A stretch of DNA of 64,000 bases, from positions 292,364 to 356,363 of the forward strand of contig VZRS01011915.1 of the NCBI GenBank assembly GCA_013398055.1, given 5' to 3'. Shown here in pieces: positions 50,201-63,713 of this stretch (the stretch's first letter is position 1; every line of letters begins with the position of its first letter). The notes beneath the pieces are model-generated. The model was not told where the DNA came from, ran no database searches, and was given only the letters and a program-made list of their open reading frames with translations. A program made the position numbers and the translations under genes. The DNA is from Ifrita kowaldi. Lineage: Eukaryota > Chordata > Aves > Passeriformes > Cinclosomatidae.

Positions 50201-53200
50201 GTTGCCGTATCATCCTTCACTAACCAGCCCACATCCAGCCCACCCAGTTCTTTGATCTTGCTGTTGCTGCTGACAATGTATTTAAATGAGTGCATTTCAA
50301 AGATGTGACATACACAGCCTACTCGTGTGGGGCTGCACTTTGTGTAGAGCACATCTTGTTTTGGAAATCTGTGAGTGTTTTTCAGTATATTCAGCCAATT
50401 CTACAATATAATAGCATCTATGTCCAGCACTCAGCACTAAATGGAACTTGAATATTAGGGTAATATTTCACTTGATTATTAGGGCAATATTTCTCTTGTA
50501 TACCTCCTTTGAAAGGTATATTAATATTTTTATAATTTATTCCTTCTCTTATCATTCCAATAATATTTTGAATGTCATGCAGGTCTCGTATTGTCTCTTT
50601 ACAAACTGAAAAGCTTCCTAGGTAAACATTTGCTTTTCTTATGGACAGTAATATATTAATTTCATTTAATTTGAGTGACAGTTGCATAATTCTGTTTTCT
50701 TGACAAGTCCATGAAAATGGATGAGCAGGGTTTATATTCAAGAAATGAATGAAGTTCCTCAGATTTTGAGTAATGATAGTAAAACTCCTTTATTGTTACA
50801 ATCTATATAACAATGAATTCAAAGGTTTTCTATTCATTTGTAAATCAGAATAATAAGCCCATTTATAAGGTTCCATTTCATTTTATCATTGTAATTATTT
50901 CAGCATATGAAGCTGGAACAGTAAAACTCAAGCTTTCAGGAGGTTATTAGTGATTTAGCAATGGCTGCACTTGACTTATGTTGCTCCTACCCAAAAAGCT
51001 TGCAATAGAATCCAAACAGAATGATTTGTATTAACCTTTCTCCTAATAAATACGTAAATATGCCTGAGCTGATTGAATCTGGAAATGAGAATGCCTAAAT
51101 ATGTTATGATACATATAGGGAGACTGAAGATTGTGCCCTTCAATATAAAATGAGAAAAGAAAATTGATTAAGTCTGAAGGGGAACCCAAGATTTAAATTA
51201 TAACTGTTTAAGTATTCTGTTCAATTTGTTTGCTATTTCACTTACAGTACAGGAGAATTGTTTTCTGGAAAAAATTGCAGGAGTTGGCAGTTTAAGAAGC
51301 TTTATGTTCAGATGAGTAATTTCCTATCAAATTTGCCTTCCTGTGTCTCAAAAATCTCCAAGCACAGACCAGGTTGCTGTAACATGAAGGAATTGCCTGC
51401 TGCTGTAAGAAAAACACACGTTTTGCTGCTTATTCATCCAGACAGTCAGGTAGTCCATTTTTAAAATTTCAAATGTTGCAAAAACAATATTGAAAAGAGG
51501 CACAGCTCTCTGGCCACCAGCAGCCAGGCACCTGTACTACTTGTGGTGAAGCGCAGCAGTTCTTTGCTTGAGGGAAGGCTTCACACAGGGACTGTAATTT
51601 GGTTCATGTAGATTTATGGAATCTGGGCATGGACCACATGCTTCTGTTGGTATTATTCTGCAGTTCCATAGAGTAAACTCTTCATAGCTGTTGGAAAGAG
51701 TAAACTTTATTCTGGCCAGCTCTGTATATGCGCTCCCTTACAGACCTTCTGTCACACTAATTGCTAGAGACCTGTTATTTCTGTAGGGGTGATTTTTCGG
51801 TTAATGTTGCAAGAGGAAAAAACACTGTCAGAAGTTAAGGAATCATTTAAGCAACTTCTGTGCTGCATGAGTAAGCATTCTCTGTGATACTGCCTGATCC
51901 TAAGAGAGAAAGAGGCCAGCCTTTTCAGGCTCAAATTTCCTAGGCTGGTGTCTTTCAGAGTGAAATGTGTTTGGTTTTGCAAGGGAAATAGAATCCAGTA
52001 TTTATAGAAAAATCTGGATTTGCTAGAACAGTAAGTTTCTCTGTGCTTACAAAAGGGGAATGCAGTGAATGAAAGGTGATGAACCCAGTTAAACTATGCA
52101 TATTTAAATAGTATTAGGATCAATTTCAGTAATCCCTTGGAGTATTAAGAACTCTTTTCTTTTGAACCTTAAATTTTATTTATAACCAGCACTGGGAGAA
52201 TTCTATGAAGTCTTGTTTTCTGAATATCATCATAGTCAATGCCAATTTAGGACAATTTGGAGCCAAAGGATGGAAAGGGGAATCATTCACACACATACAC
52301 AGAAATCAATCTGTGGTATCTGTTTGCCAGCTGACCTCAGGCTAAAATAGATGGAAGATCAAAAATAGACAAAAGGGAAATTCTGTGTCATTATGAAATG
52401 CTTCAATTTGTCTTCTGTTATGTGAGTAATGAACCTTTAATTTGGGATTAGCATGTTTACAGTTGCAGCTTGATGTCTGAATCACAATTATACATGGTTT
52501 TGATAATCAGAAATGGTTTAGACTGAGAAGCAACTGTGAAATGTTCACTGTGAGTGTAAATATTATTTTAGTTCCAAGTACAGAGAAACAGAAACAAGTT
52601 CTCAAAACTGGATGGTTAATCTTGATCCAAAGCCAGCAGTAAAATAAGAATAGCTTTATCTTTCAGCCATCTGGTGGAAATTAGTCTCTGGAATATTTGG
52701 GCTTGAAATGTAAATTCTCATTTTGTCCAGTTCATCTAACTATGAAAGAATTTAAAAAATATATAGAAGGATGTAATTTACTAACAAATTATCAGTGAAG
52801 CTGACAATGAATGATTTTTAATCAGACATTTACAGGAGCTTTAGCTCAAACTTTGTAGTTAACCATCGACTTTGCATTATTGAAAATGATAAAATTAATA
52901 TATGTTAAGTATAAGCCATTTTTCCCATGGTAACTGTTTCTAGTAGTGACAAGTATTCACCTGTTTTGCTTCAATGTTGTTTCATTTTGCTTAATGTCCC
53001 AGCATTTTAAAATTTGGTAAATTGCTAGTGAAGGTGAAATGAAAAGCAAGTTCTTATCTAGTCTCATGACCTAATAGTGCCCAAATATTTCAATTTTATT
53101 CTACTGTTTTCTGTAGCTATATTGCACAATTTTTATAATAGAATATGTTGATGAGAGGTTTTTTCAACTTATTCTGTAAGAAGAAAGCATATCTTCCGAA

Positions 53201-56200
53201 CATTTTAGTTCATACTTTAGAAGATGGATATTTCTATAGTACCATTCTGCTCCCCTACTTTCCATTCCAAAGGTTAAAAAAAAAACCAAAACCAAAAAAG
53301 CTTTCAATTATTTCCAAACAATGAAATAATTGTTTGTTCCTCATATACAACACCTTCCTGCCCCCAGTTTCAAGCCCCAAAATACCAACCTACCATACCA
53401 CTAATTTTTGTTTGTTTGTTTGTTTGTTTGTTCTCCTTATCCAACCAAAAACAGGCAGACAAACAGCAATTTAAGATTTAAAATCAACAAATAGGCAGGT
53501 CAGGTGCTGATGGTGTGTATCACCTTGACTTTGTGAGAGTCAGTCCTAACAAGCAGAGTTTAAGTAGCAGAGTATCTGGCCCATTACCTTGCCCTGGAGA
53601 GACCCCCCTTCACCGGGAGTCAGAATTAGCTATCCTAATAAGGATGCACAGCTTTGAAAAACATGCTTTTAACATGTTTTTAACATGTTAAGTGAGCATC
53701 TCATAGGAACTCCAGCTGTAAATAGTATGTTGTCGCATTGTGGCATGTATTGTCTCAGAGAGTATTTGTGCTTTCTGGTTATGTGGACATAATGTACAAC
53801 AGTGTTAATAATAGCATTTCCTTTTGAAAAATCATTAATATTGTGGACACAATTTTTAACTCCCTCCTTTTTTCTTTTTGTAAAATATAGATATATAGTT
53901 AATTCTACCCACATTTAACACAGTTTGGTCCTTTTAGAATTTCCTTTAAGAAACACAAACTTGATGTATAGTTTTCTCTATTGTGCTGACCATTTTGTTT
54001 GAAAAACACTCAAACTACTGTTGTTATGTCCATCATTACAAAAAATCTCAAAAGAGGTATCTGAGGTAGAAGAGCAAAAACCCTTTATCTGCAGACCTTG
54101 GATATATTTTAACATATTGACATGAGCTTTCTTTGCTGCTCTTTAAACAAGTACATTGCACTAAGAAGAGTGAAAGTGTAAAAATGTGATTTGCTATCTA
54201 CTCTGGGGCAGAAAAAATAAAAGTAAAAGATGAAGACAATCTTTTTTGCAAGGTTGCATTGTCACAGAGCAAATAATCATATATTGACTAGAATAATTCA
54301 TTCTACCATGCAATACATTTCTTCAGAGCAGAAATGTAAAGTCATTGTCTTCTGACAGAGATGCTGAGAAGTCTCTCCATAGGCTTCAAGTAAATTGGTG
54401 AAATAAGAGGCAAAATACTTTGCAAGAGAGAAAGAAAATTAAGCAATTTTGCTCCGAATTTGAGTCATCTTGCTATAATACCAGCATCTTGTTTTGACAT
54501 ACAGCTGCTTATAAGTCCTGGTGATTTGTGACACCTCTGTCATAAAAGGATGTAATGAAACTCGGGGGTTTTATTGCAATTCATACAATATACAAGTCTA
54601 TGCCTGCTCAGGATTCCTGCAGCATTGCTTCAGAGTACTATTGCCAGATTCTGTCATTGCAGGATATTTTTGTGTAACAGGATGGTACATTCCATACTGA
54701 TATGTACGTACATTAAACTAAAATATAGCATAGTAATTTGGCAATATTCTCATATCTAAGTGTGGGTGTTTTAGTAATTGTCCAACATCATGTTCAGCAG
54801 TAGTCATGCTAGAGGTACTGTACTGTAAAACAAAAGTAAGATATCACTAACAAGATAAATACTTTGGTAACTCCATCAAACAGGCAAGAAGATACCTTTG
54901 TTTTCTTTAAGCTTCTCTAGTTTTAGTTGCACAAACTTCTGGATCCAGTGGTACTGATACTAACTTGGGCATTTTTCTGAATTTTGTAAACTTTTGGACA
55001 CAAATGCATTTGTGCAGAGATTTTGTTTGATCCCACTTCTACTGAAGTGGATTACATTACCCTCAATGGCTTAGAAGTGGGTGCAGGATTTACTGATATC
55101 CAAAGTTCAGGCTACTATTTGCCTCTTTCCTTCATGGACACACTCCATTTTTGTTTGTTTTGTTGTCTGCGCATGGCTGTTTGGAAAGACAAGTCTGGAT
55201 CTGAATATCGTGTGCATAGGGAGGCAAATATGAGATGAGATCAGGGTCAAGCTGAAGGTAAAATGTGTTGGGAGGAGTAAGGGAGTCTGCAGTTTAGGTC
55301 TGGATGTTGCACTAAGATTTGGGAAAGCAGAGATGGGAAAACCCCTGAGAAGGAAGAGGCTGGCTCAAATGGATCTGCACAAGAAGTGAGGAAGGAGAGG
55401 CTGTGTGATGTGCCGGGCCAGGGTCTGCATGTATGCAGGTAACCAAGATGCTGGATAGGGCAGGAACATATGCATAGTTTTAACAAACAAAGTAACACAT
55501 TTCATTGATTTTCTTTTTTACTCCCTCACGTTGGATTAAGGCCCAGGTGCACAGATTTCATTGTATGTTATCTGTACTTAATAATTATTAGTTGATCTCT
55601 ATTGAAAACCAAAAAATACTGCTTCCAAGTGGTTGTTACTGAAGTTACTGCACATATTTTCCATATTTTTAAATCTCTTTCTGTGAACAAAAATTTGTTC
55701 ACAAGATTTTAAAATCACTGGAACAGTATGGATGTATGTGTGTCCTTTACCCCTGAAGAAAAAAGACTTGTGAACTGTCTTATTAGTCTCTCATTGGATG
55801 ATTACAGCAGTTGTTTGACCTTGAGAGAAACGGGACACTGCTGGCGTTCCCCAGAGGCTGGTGTTATTAGTGCTGGCTGACCTCGGGGAACTGGGTGACC
55901 TCCATTTCACCTTCCAATCTCCCAATACCAAAACAAAGCTGTATTTTGCAACACAATGTGAATAAAGGACAAAGGATGGTTGTTTTTATATATAGGGGGA
56001 AAGTGACAGAGTCTGCTGTAGCTTTGATTAAAAAATGCAATGCAATATAAATCTGTCTTATAAAAAATGAAAATACTAGACCGCTCTACACACTTTGACA
56101 CTGATTTCAAACTTCAGATTTTCACTTGGAGGACAATGGGCATAAACCTTGCTGTATATGCTACAGTTAGTACTCTTTTTAAGGAAGAGGATGGTCCAGT

Positions 56201-59200
56201 GTCCTGTCTCAATTAGAGAATCATCTTTCCCATTCCATTCATGATTCTGCATTCTGTGCAGCCACCACATTCACCTTTTAAAATTGTGCTGGGTTTTTTG
56301 ACAAAGGGACTGCTGTTGACTTGAAATGTTAGGCCACTGTTATAAAATCCACTAATATTTCACTAACGCTTCAGGAAAAATTATGTCTATGTGACTGTTG
56401 CTATTTTCAGCTAGCTGGATTTAAAAAAAAAAAGATGAACTCTCTTCCTAGTTGCTATTGATAATGTTTGGGATAGAAGCTTAAAGTCTTTCAAGTTGAA
56501 AAGAAAGAGCAAACTCAAGCATGTTCTTTTTCTGGTCAGTGACTTAAAAGTCATGCTTGACTTGCAGCTGGGCTGATTCTGCGTCTATCCCAAATAAAGA
56601 AAATAAAAAGTAATCATGATGCTATTTAACATATCAGTCTTGGCCTCCTTTAACTGTAGCTGTCAGTCTGGCAGGGCTCCAAAAGTTATTCAAATATGCA
56701 TGGATCAGATTCTTCGGAATTGCTGTAGGCTGAAAAATGCTTACCAGTTCCTTTTAGTGTATAACTTGCAAGTGTTATGAGACCCCATGTATCTGAGAGA
56801 GTGCCTCATCACTGTATTTTCTCTAAGAAAAGAAATTCAACATTTCTCCCTCATTATTTTGTCTAAAGACTGAAATAGTTGAAAACTGAACTACAGTGCT
56901 AGATTAAAGTTTTATATGAGATGCTTTGAAACAGGCATCTTAGTTTCAGAAAAACTGTGGACTAACACATGCCAAATCTGCTGCTATTTGATTTCAGTCT
57001 GATTACCATTGCTATTTATCAGTGCACTAAACAAACTTGGTTTGATCCTACTGGTGGAAAAGCTCAGTTATGTGGCTATTGTTTAGATACAACTGTCCCA
57101 TTAGGCAAGTTGGCCTTCCTTCCCAATCCCAGAGATGGGAAGGTCACAAAAGGTGAGCAAATAGGCTTGGAAGGCAAGGGTAATGGGTGGTTAACCCGTT
57201 TCTGAAGGTAGCTACCTTTGTGTCCTCTGCTGTACCTTACAGTGAGAGCTGAAGCCTGTACACCTCCCTTCTGGCGTGCCTTGGGAATGGTTCTAAACCT
57301 GAATTTTAATAGAGCTGTATACATGAAATTCACTAAAACAGGTTCCTTGCTGTGAAATAAATGATGTGTTGCAGCATAATGTATCACAAATACATTCCTG
57401 GTAAGAGACTTATATTTCTGATACCTACAGTCTGAAAGCTTTGGTATTTGTTTACATGCATGCAAAGATAGTCTGGTAATTTTAATGGTATATATATGCT
57501 ACCTGCCTGGTTTTGTTCTCCCTTGAAACATGCACACAACTTAAACTGCCTTTTCTTTCAGGGGTCATTGCTTGTATTGTTTAGAGTTCAGTGAGATGAC
57601 GATGTTGTCAGAATATTGAAGCCAGAGGCATTTTCAGATTGGAATGGATTCGGCTAATCAAATGACAGTACCGACTTTTTTGACACTGAAAAATTATGAT
57701 ATATTGTACTATAAATTGGACTTTGGCTCAGTACTGACTAACACCCATAACTGACCTTGGGTCATCTAATTTTTGTAGGAGTGTGAGAGGGGGAAAAACT
57801 CCATATTTGAGAGCAACTCTTTATCAGAGGTTTGGAAGATTTACTAGCAGGTGGGGTACAAGACAGATAGAGTAATTTAATATTTGTTGCCCATAAAGTG
57901 TATATATTATATGTTTTTCCATTAATAACCACTGCTTTCTGTTGTTGCTAATAATTAATCCTTTAGCTTTTATAATTTTAACCTCTGTCATGCAACTTTA
58001 ACTTAGAACGAATCCAACTGGCATCATGGTTAAGTCATGAATTATCTATTTCATAGCTCAAGCTGTGATAGGAAAGTAATAATTAAAAAATAATTATAGA
58101 GGCATGTTCTGCATATTCATCCCTGGTCTCAGAGCTACATGTATGTGCAGGTATAACACGTTCTTTCTCATCAAACATTTGGTGACTTTGTGGGTGGCAA
58201 TATTGTGTGATCATGTAGTCTAGAAGTGCTGCACATATATGGGATGTAAATAAAGATGTAAGTGAATGTGCTTCTCTGGCTACCATTTGCTCTTCCTTAG
58301 CTACAATTGTGTTTTTTCCATCTCACCAACCTAAAAGTGATCATTTAGGTTAGAAAAGTTCGTACAAACAACTGATGTCCTTTGAGGACCAAGGAAACAC
58401 TTTGGTGATGTTCAGGCAAGAATTTTGTTGACTGTCGACTGGTTCATCTTAGACTAAGTAGAATTCTTATTTCAGTGTTTTAGTGAATTGCAGAGAGTAA
58501 CAACGAGGCTGTGTAACCTTTTCCTTGAGAACTACATACACATGGAATGTGATCCCTAACTATACGCCACACTTAAGCATCTGAAAAGTATCAGTGTCAA
58601 GGCTGGAGTTCTCCACATTGATAATGAGTATTGAAGTAGCAATTAAACACTGATATATCAGTTTATGTATACATCTACATGATTACCATGAACCTTCAAT
58701 CTAAGCATCTTCTTAATATTAAGAATAAGAACTTTGAGCAACAGTGAACAATAATTTTGTCTCTACACAAAGTAAATGAGAATGTCTGTTCAGCAGAGAG
58801 CTGAAAGATGTGTTTCATACCTTGAAGGATGGAGATACCCCAAGAATAGGAAGAGATAATGGGTTGCTGGGTGATTTTGGGACCTAAGAGTCCTTAGGAT
58901 GATTCCAATGAAAAAGGAAGTCCTCAGCCTCCTTTGCTACAGCCTGCTCCTTGTTATTGACAGTTCCAGAAGCCCACTCTAGACCTCATATATCCGTATG
59001 TCACTTGGATGATGTACTGGCTAGTTCTCTGCTGCATAAGGCCACTGCGGAATTTGGGATTTTTGGATCTTCTTGAACATTCAACCTGAACCGTGGATGT
59101 GGGGTCTCATGTTTTTGTTTATTTTGCAATGGGTTTTGTTTGGTTTTATAAATTTAATTTCTGGTCTTATTTATGTCCTACAACCAAGCTGCTTTTCTGA

Positions 59201-59993
59201 GGGCTTGGACTTTTTCTTGCATTGGATTTACTGATTGTTCTTTCTGTTAAATATTTGAAGTAAATGATTTGTAATACGTATTACATCTTACTTTTGGACT
59301 AAAATTTTTAACATGTAGAAAGCCTAGCATGAATTAATAACAGTGTTGTTATGCATCTGTCAGATACTCGTAGTTTATCCATTCAGGTGTCATTTGTGAC
59401 ACAACTCCATTCCAAAGCCTGCTTATCCTGACTTTTCCACAGTGAACTGCAATTGTGTAATCTGGAAAATAGGATGAAAGTATCAAAGTTATATTTTAAG
59501 AAGGAATTGTGAGAGGAGCAAACACACAGGTCAGCGAAGGGGTACAGTAGGCTCTGAGAAGGATCAGACAAATCCTTTAATACACCAAGCGAATAGTGTT
59601 TTTGACATGGGTGGCTCCAATAGCTAACCAGAGAGTGTGTCTGGGGTTCCTGAGCTCATTGTGGAAAGTGCTTTAGAGAAATAATGGATCAGCGACAAAT
59701 GCAAGTGTTAAGTGTTAATGTTTCTTTGAATTTCTGTATCTGCTATGTTAAGTATTAATTATAGCTGCATGTGGGCATATGTGTGTGCTTCAGCTGTTAC
59801 CCAAACTGGAGATCTGAATCATGAGACAAGAATACTCCTGGCAGAAATGTAGCTGTGTCTGAGCTACTCGGCAGGGCGAAGGGCTTGACATTGACTACAG
59901 CTCCTGAATAAACTGGTCTGTACAGTCCTTTTTCTGAGATGGCATAATGTCCATTTTTTCCACATGCAAAATGGCTATCCAAACACAGCCTAA
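44213..59993. other. Intron 1 segment, about 15.8 kb, no exon recognised
   Basis: AT-rich sequence. Small features: an alternating AT/TATG-rich stretch at about 45300-45530, a 9-bp-arm inverted repeat at 47861-47879, A14 at 49364-49377, a 25-base period duplication at about 50445-50495, and (TTTG)6 at 53407-53430. A block at about 50110-50352 keeps several CpGs and an 80-codon minus-strand frame; see findings. Confidence 0.5.
53407..53430. repeat. (TTTG)6 microsatellite
   Basis: Six perfect tandem TTTG units. Confidence 0.93.
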
Positions 59994-59998
59994 CTTAG

Positions 59999-60632
59999 TG
60001 TCTTGGGGTGACTCCATCATGTATATCCCCTATCACGGCTTTATGCCAAACAAGTGATTTTGTGCCTTTTCTGTGTCTTTAAACTGAGTTTGAGAGGGAA
60101 GAAAAAAAAGGGACCAAGCAAACTTTTCAAAGCAGTGTCTCAAGGACATGGAGATTACACTCCTCTGTGTGCTCTGGCTGCGGTAGCACAAGGGGAGCAT
60201 CCTGCGTGCTTTCTTCAGCCAGCTTTTTTTTTTTCCTCTCTCTCCGGCGTGAGACGGAAAGCTGAACTTTGTTTCCTGGGACTTTGGTTTTTTTTTTCCC
60301 TTCTTCTCTTCTGGACTGTTTCAACAACATCAGAACACATCAGGAGAATTTTCCCCGAGGCCCGAGGGGGTGGGCCCTCACCCAGCTCCGAGGAGGAGAG
60401 AGACCCCATCTACAGAAGGACTCTGAAATCTTCCCAGGTTTCTCTCTACAGCGAGAGATTTCATTATTTAGCATTATTATCCTTTTCTTGTGTGTTTGTT
60501 AAATAGTTTTTATCTCTTTCACTTTCCTTCGAGGAAAATTTCCTTTTTTCCCGAACCTGGTGGGGGGAAGGGTGGTTATAACCTGGTTTTCTCTCAGAGG
60601 ATATATTGCTAGATTTTAGCCAAACCGGCACA
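59999..60632 (+). mobile_element. Solo LTR, ERVL-like (634 bp)
   Basis: The element begins TGTCTTGGGGTGACTCC and ends CAAACCGGCACA. It is flanked by a perfect 5-bp target-site duplication CTTAG (59994-59998 and 60633-60637). Length, TG...CA ends and the 5-bp duplication fit class III (ERVL-type) avian retroviruses. The 3' part (TTTTTATCTC..., a G-run, GGTTATAACC, then the CCGGCACA end) matches my memory of avian ERVL LTRs and sets the + orientation. No internal retroviral sequence adjoins it. The overlapping frames, including a 150-codon + frame at 60054-60506, lie in LTR sequence and have no retroviral or cellular domain. It is in sense with THSD7A. Confidence 0.92.
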
Positions 60633-61187
60633 CTTAGGTGTCCCAGATGGTAACAACAGTACAAAACAAATACATAGTTTATGTGGTAGACTTCACCAGC
60701 CCTGTGGGTCTATGACTTATACATTTAGAGACTGGGACACAGACAGATCCTTAAGGAAAGCTGAAGATATGAATGGGTGGAATGCATTTAAGGGTTCATA
60801 ACCTTAGCACAAAATGGTACAAACATGGACATAGTAAAAAATGGTACAAACCCTTAACATGGACTCCAAACCCATCATCCATATCAATTAGATTCAATCA
60901 GTTGATAGAGTCTAGAAAAAAGATAGAAATTAATACCTTTCTGTCTGCTGAACTCTTATTGTCCTGTAACAGTCAAAGTCAATGGGCATGGCTTGAGCAA
61001 GGTCCTGAGGCTCTTACCAGTGAAAATATGAAAGGATACTTATTTTACAAGACTGGGGGTGGTGGAAATCAGTAACAATATCTGCCCTAGAAGAAAGCAT
61101 AAATAGGTTTTGGTTGCATATGGAGTAAGCATACTGACTGTACAAAAAAAAAAGGGCAAAGTCAAAGCCAACTTTGTGCCAGGTGCC

Positions 61188-61204
61188 AAAAAAAAAAAAA
61201 AAAA
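61188..61204. repeat. 17-base A homopolymer
   Basis: An uninterrupted A run followed by GGTATG. No retrocopy is recognisable upstream of it. Confidence 0.9.
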
Positions 61205-63684
61205 GGTATGTAAAATAAAAGATTTCTCGGATCAACAATCTCACTGGAGAAAAATGACGGTCTTGTAAAGAATTAAATAAATGAAAGTTTACCATATTCA
61301 CTAGAGGGTGAAAGAAGGCCTCCAAGGAATATAAGGCAACTGTAAAAATACAGTTAGAGAGAGAAAGATATTCTCTTACTTCACGGTTTCAAGTTGATTA
61401 ATCAAGAAGTGTATCTTTCTGATTTTCACAGTAATGGCAGGAAAAAGCTCTGATAGCATGATGTAAATCAAAGGGCATGGTTAGCAATGGGTGCATACTG
61501 CAGGTGGTGGAAACAAAGTTTCTGTGGCAGATGGCCTCATGTTTCAAAGAGTTCACAGGATCAAGAGATTTAGGCACTGAATCATTGCCTACTTCATTTG
61601 GAAAATCCTCATTGCTTCTCTTGAACAAAATGACAGTGGAAATCTTCAGGGAAACCTTGCACTATTCACCCCTTTCATTTGCCCTGCAAATTTTGCTCAT
61701 TCCAGAATATCCAAATTTGGTATCAAGTTATTAGTAATGTAACAGTTTTTTGTTCCCAACCCACTGCTGAAATACATAATTTCATAATGCTGCAGCCTTT
61801 GAAAGTATGATAACAATATGGAATTGAATCCTTACTATGAATGTTCACTCACACAATCCATTTTCCTTTTGAGTGTTAAAGTTGGTAGAACAAAATGATT
61901 TCTGGAATCTGGTATGCTATCATAGATGCACTTGATTTCAAAAAAGTCATTTGTAAGTAAAACCAAGAGAGCTACTATCAGTGATGCCTAATATATCAGT
62001 AGACATAAAAAGCCTGCAGCTGGAATCAGACTTGATCTCGTTGTTGATGTATCTACTGTATTTGGGTCACAGTATGGCCATGATGAAGTCAAATAACTGA
62101 ATGATAGTGATAAAAGGAAGACTAATCACTTACCTAAATGCAATTGAAATGATGGCTTATGTACAAGCTATTGTTTTTCTGCCCTTTGATAAATGCATGT
62201 AACTTTTTTTTTCTTTTTTATCCGAGGCTTAATCTGCTAATGGTCTTCACAGAAGGTGATTACTTTTTAGCTTGGTACAGATTTGATTGGACTTGTGTTG
62301 CAAGTGCAGTGAGCATAGCCTTTGGGATAGAGTCAGATTGTCGAATCAAAATGTGACAGTCATATTATGGATTGTATTTTCTGGAAATTGAAGTCTCTCT
62401 AGATTACATACATTCAATAAAAACTCTTGTGCAGATTTAGTACTGTTCTAGAGCTCTGAAGCATTGTTTAACATTAAAAAAAAAAAAAATCCTTGAACAT
62501 TGTTGTTGAGCTTAGATTTTTCTTTGGTTAGAAAGAATGCATATATGCTTTCTGAACATAAGGCTGACGCACAGCTCGAGAGTGATCACAGCACTACTGT
62601 TTATGTGAAAGCTGCACAAACACTGTTATCTGATATATGACTCACTCCCTTGTTTACCCTTCTTTGCTCCCAAATTCAGCATTTTTAACTATGATACGAG
62701 CATAGTTTTCCACATTTTTGGCAGTGCTTGTAAACCATCGAAGATCTGCATTTTGATTGCCACATGAATCACAGAATATTTTTCTCAAAGATGTAAGTTG
62801 GGATCCCAAAATGCTAGCAGTAAATGGAAGCAACAATATTTAATGAGTAAAAAAATGCCAGAAAAGAATGTTATGTGTAAAGAACATTTTTGCTTTTGCT
62901 TTATTTAGCCTTCTGGATGTGATGACATTGTGGTATGACTGATATTGTGTCTGGTTTTGAATTGAGAAGGTCACAATAAGATTTGAAAAATGATGGCATG
63001 TCTAGTGATCTAAACTTTTTTTCCAATACAAAATGACTAACTTGTGAAGCTCTTAAAATAAAATCTTACATAGCACAGCTATGACATTTTAGCATCTAAT
63101 CGGATATCACATCTGATAGAGTTAAATGCTGCAACTGCAAAAGAATAATGCTTGAGGTTTTGGCTATTCAAGGAAGGAAAAATTTGAAGTGTAGTAAAAT
63201 TTAATATAAGAAAAGTTCCTATACATTGAATAGTTTCTGAATGTATTATGTAGCTGGATTTTTGTCTCATTGCTGCCAAATTCGGGATCATGGCTGGAAG
63301 AACAAAATATTAGGAATGTGGCTTGAAGGTTCCATGTAGCCACTGAAAAATGTGACATTAAAATGGTGGTAAAAATGTTTCTATTTTCTGTGGCAATGTA
63401 GTTGTATTAATGAGGCTCTTTCTTCACAGAGGAAACCAAGAGAAACCATTCAATATCTAAGACTGGTGCATAAAACATGTGCTTGTGAGCATCAAGGGGA
63501 TGTTCAGCCTGCCTTGCAGGAAGAGCTTAAATGAGGCTATTTTCCTCAATCAGAAAGTGAAACTTTAAAGCAAATGTGTTTCATGTTATCCTTGAACACA
63601 TTTAAAAAGAAAAAGATCAGAACAATTTGTGTGAAAAGAAACAGTTAATAGTGCATGAACAGATTGATTGAAGATGGAAAAATA

Positions 63685-63713
63685 CATATATATATATGTA
63701 TATGTATGTATGG
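63685..63713. repeat. TA/TATG simple repeat
   Basis: Alternating TA followed by TATG/TGTA units over about 29 bases. Confidence 0.85.

Noticed and set aside
50190..50215. Complement resembling a sequencing-adapter fragment (ATGATACGGC)
   Set aside because: Only ten consecutive bases match and the flanks diverge. It is coincidental and not contamination.
60054..60506. 150-codon + strand frame near the right end
   Set aside because: It lies wholly inside the solo LTR defined by CTTAG duplications, and the peptide has no gag, pol, env or cellular domain.
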